Shown: in pieces, positions 61,990-64,000 of the stretch | Layout of the letters: each line of letters starts with the position of its first letter | How positions within the stretch are numbered: the first letter of the stretch is position 1 | Source: AP-15 sp963735445 | GTDB lineage: Bacteria > Pseudomonadota > Alphaproteobacteria > ATCC43930 > CGMCC-115725 | Direction: 5' to 3' | NCBI GenBank assembly: GCA_963735445.1 | Contig: CAVTLC010000013.1 | Location: 61,002-125,001, forward strand | DNA: 64,000 nucleotides | Program-made: the position numbers and the translations under genes | Notes under the pieces: generated by a model | What the model saw: only the letters and a program-made list of their open reading frames with translations | Databases searched by the model: none | What the model was told of the DNA's origin: nothing

Positions 61990-62865
61990 TTAGAGGCCGG
62001 CATTCTCCTCGGCGACCCGAGCCAGCGCCGCCCAGTCGAAATCGGCTATGCCCCGCGCTATCCCGGTGATGAAGTGATCGCGCACCAAGCTCGCCACCGG
62101 CATCGGTACGCTCTTTGCCTCTGCCGCGGCCAGCACCCCCCGAATGTCCTTGAGCCCGAGCGGCATTGGGAAACCCGGCGGCTGATACTTCTCGTCGAGG
62201 ATCAGTTGGCCGTAGGTTTCGTAGACCGGCGCGGCGAAGAGGCTACCGGTCAGGATCGCGAGAAAGCGTTGCGGGTCGACATCCGATTTGCGGATTAGCG
62301 CCATCGCCTCGCCCAGGCACTCTATGACCGAGGCGACGAGGAAGTTCCCGCTCAGCTTTACCAGGTTGGCCTTCGGTGGGGAGTTATCGACGAAAAATGT
62401 TTTCTGCCCGATGTCATCGAAAAGCGGCCTGCAGCGATCGACCGGATCCGGTTCACCGGCCACGATGATGAAGAGCTTCGCTGCGGCGGCGGCTTCGGGG
62501 CGCCCGAATACCGGAGCAGCAACGAAATGCTGCCCTGCGGCGTGGTGGGCCTCGGTCAGCTCCTCCGAAAGCGCCACAGTGATCGTGCTCATTGAGAGGT
62601 GGATCGCGTTTTCACGCAACCCGGCAATGACGCGCCCGCTGCCGAGGACGACCTCCTCCACCGCATCGTCATTGGCGAGCATAGTAATGACGATATCGGC
62701 CTTACACGCGGCTGCCGGGCTGTCGGCGACCTCAGCGCCTTCGTCGCGCAATGCCTCCGCGCGAGCTGGGGTTCGATCCCATACCACCACGCGATGGGCC
62801 GCTTTTATTAGGTTGCGCGCCATTGGCAGCCCCATGCGTCCGAGGCCAATAAATCCTACATCCAT
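61990..62865 (-). CDS. NAD(P)-dependent beta-hydroxyacid dehydrogenase (3-hydroxyisobutyrate dehydrogenase family)
   Basis: A 291-residue enzyme: the Rossmann motif GFIGLGRMGLPMARNLIKAAHRVVVWDRT, STITVALSEELTEAHHAAGQHFVAAPVFGRPEAA (substrate region), and NLVKLSGNFLVASVIECLGEAMAL with the catalytic Lys. The beta-HAD family includes 3-hydroxyisobutyrate, tartronate-semialdehyde and succinic-semialdehyde reductases. It lies 38 bp after an aldehyde dehydrogenase on the same strand, so the two may act in sequence, for example aldehyde and alcohol steps of one pathway. Confidence 0.88.
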   Translation of the reverse strand: MDVGFIGLGRMGLPMARNLIKAAHRVVVWDRTPARAEALRDEGAEVADSPAAACKADIVITMLANDDAVEEVVLGSGRVIAGLRENAIHLSMSTITVALSEELTEAHHAAGQHFVAAPVFGRPEAAAAAKLFIIVAGEPDPVDRCRPLFDDIGQKTFFVDNSPPKANLVKLSGNFLVASVIECLGEAMALIRKSDVDPQRFLAILTGSLFAAPVYETYGQLILDEKYQPPGFPMPLGLKDIRGVLAAAEAKSVPMPVASLVRDHFITGIARGIADFDWAALARVAEENAGL

Positions 62866-62903
62866 CGATCAATTCTCCCGGTACGCCGACGAGCCCCAGC
62901 GCT

Positions 62904-64000
62904 TCATCCCCCTGCCCAGGCTGCCTTGACCTCGCGCGCATCTTTTGGGTAGTGCTGCGGCGAGCGCTGCACGGTGACCCACTGGTCGGTGGTGAACGCC
63001 TCGATCGCCCAGGCCCCGTTGAACCGCCCGATGCCCGAATTTTTCTCGCCGCCGAACGGGCTGTTCGGCAGATCGAGGACCGGCTGGTCATTGACATGAG
63101 CCATGCCGACCTGGAGGCTTTGGGCGAAACGCTCGCCGCGGTCGAGGTCGCGGGTGAACACGCAGCCGGCGAGGCCGTATTCGGTGTCGTTGGCGATCCG
63201 CAGCGCGTCCTCGTCGTCATGCGCTCGGATCACCGGCGCGATCGGGCCGAAGATCTCCTCGCGTGCCAGTCGAGAATCGTTCGCGACATCCGCGTATACG
63301 TGCGGCGGCAATACCTTGCCATTCGGCTCGCCACCGACCAGCTGTCGGGCGCCCGAGGCCTTGGCCTCGCGGATCTTCTCGAGCAGACCCTTCAGCTGCG
63401 TGTCGTTGATGATCGGGCCGACCAGAGTATCGGGCTCGTCCGGATCACCGGCTTTGACCGCTTTGACCCGCTCGACAAAGCGTTCAAGGAAGGTGTCGTA
63501 GACGCTGTCGTCGACGATTATCCGGTTGACGCTCATGCAGATCTGGCCCTGGTGCAGGAACTTGCCGAACACCGCTGCCTCGACCGCCCGATCGATGTCG
63601 GCGTCGTGCAACACCACAAACGGGCTGTTGCCGCCGAGTTCGAGCTCGACCCGCTTTATTATCGATGCCTTGGCCGCCAATTCGGCGATGTGCCGTCCAA
63701 CCGGGGTAGATCCGGTGAACGATATGACGCGCGGCACCGGATGGGTCACAAAGGCGTCGCCGATCTCGCTGCCTGGGCCGATGATGACGCTGAGCACTCC
63801 GGGAGGCAGGCCCGCCTCTTCGAAAATTTTGGCCAGCAGCAATCCGCCCGTGACGGGGGTGTCACTGGCGGGCTTCAACACGGCGGCGTTGCCCACCGCC
63901 AGAGCCGGGGCCAATGACCGGCTGCTCAAATGCAAAGGCCAATTCCAGGGGCTGATCACGCCACAGACACCAACGGGCTTGCGGCAGGCCCCGCCTTCCT
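62904..64000 (-). CDS. NAD(P)-dependent aldehyde dehydrogenase, 5' end outside window
   Basis: The reading frame is open to the window end (about 365 residues visible; the first part is missing). It shows SPWNWPLHLSSRSLAPALAVGNAAVLKPASDTP, FTGSTPVGRHIAE (NAD loop), KRVELELGGNSPFVVLHDADID (catalytic Glu), HQGQICMSVNRII (catalytic Cys), and EEIFGPIAPVI and FGGEKNSGIGRF. The type fits benzaldehyde/vanillin-like dehydrogenases. GTG and ATG candidates inside the window are not the true start, since homology continues upstream (ACRKPVGVCGVISP). Probably an operon with the next gene. Confidence 0.9.
   Translation of the reverse strand, partial: EGGACRKPVGVCGVISPWNWPLHLSSRSLAPALAVGNAAVLKPASDTPVTGGLLLAKIFEEAGLPPGVLSVIIGPGSEIGDAFVTHPVPRVISFTGSTPVGRHIAELAAKASIIKRVELELGGNSPFVVLHDADIDRAVEAAVFGKFLHQGQICMSVNRIIVDDSVYDTFLERFVERVKAVKAGDPDEPDTLVGPIINDTQLKGLLEKIREAKASGARQLVGGEPNGKVLPPHVYADVANDSRLAREEIFGPIAPVIRAHDDEDALRIANDTEYGLAGCVFTRDLDRGERFAQSLQVGMAHVNDQPVLDLPNSPFGGEKNSGIGRFNGAWAIEAFTTDQWVTVQRSPQHYPKDAREVKAAWAGG

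Noticed and set aside
61846..62298. 150-residue plus-strand ORF before the beta-hydroxyacid dehydrogenase
   Set aside because: Mostly antisense to the dehydrogenase, with no ribosome site or recognisable content.

Overview
The window is GC-rich, densely packed chromosomal DNA from a bacterium that looks alphaproteobacterial (Rhodospirillales- or Hyphomicrobiales-like; I cannot name a genus). The basis is a compact SRP RNA next to dnaX-ybaB-recR, a large NAD-glutamate dehydrogenase, a CHASE2 adenylate cyclase, acs preceded by a LuxR regulator, and many acyl-CoA dehydrogenases, substrate-binding proteins and luciferase-like monooxygenases. I see no prophage, transposase, CRISPR array or tRNA.

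Layout. 1-6.6 kb: catabolic genes (amidohydrolase end, DAO-type oxidoreductase, NTF2-like protein, type I Baeyer-Villiger monooxygenase, two translationally coupled acyl-CoA dehydrogenases, VOC protein). 6.7-13.7 kb: small membrane proteins, lytic transglycosylase, Tat-exported carbonic-anhydrase-like protein, amidase, RNase Z, a hybrid histidine kinase lacking its N-terminal end, RidA. 14.1-18.3 kb: MHS transporter, acetyl-CoA synthetase and a broken LuxR regulator. 18.6-25.5 kb: a coenzyme F420 operon (LLM oxidoreductase, fgd, cofE, cofD, cofC, fbiC), with several reading frames interrupted by single-base shifts. 26-32.7 kb: TauE/SafE permease, a 197-bp tandem repeat that copies its 3' end, then glutamate dehydrogenase (frameshifted twice). 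32.8-45.5 kb: CHASE2 cyclase, glgC, CobW GTPase, a phosphoribosyltransferase-HAD fusion with a THI5-like binding protein, cupin, DOPA dioxygenase with a His-rich PadR regulator, another binding protein, an FAD-linked dehydrogenase. 45.7-53.8 kb: DmdC-like dehydrogenase, DUF1326-DUF2182 pair, CoA-transferase, recR-ybaB-dnaX-ffs. 54-56.7 kb: DGPF-GST-DGPF-ECF42 operon. 56.7-64 kb: 2-hydroxyacid dehydrogenase, LLM monooxygenase, a decayed stress-type segment (rhomboid'-'psiE, trxC, internally deleted AI-2E transporter), 3-hydroxyisobutyrate-dehydrogenase-like protein and a partial aldehyde dehydrogenase.

How the genes work together: FbiC makes FO, CofC/CofD attach phospholactyl, CofE adds glutamates, Fgd reduces F420 with glucose-6-phosphate, and the adjacent LLM enzyme probably uses F420H2. 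This is a complete, unusual redox-cofactor module for a proteobacterium.

Caution: about ten genes, including dnaX, carry one-base frameshifts, mostly in GC-rich runs. An indel-prone assembly is the simplest explanation, so frameshifted genes should not be taken as dead without read-level checks. Three joints at 59.6-61.4 kb look like real deletions instead.
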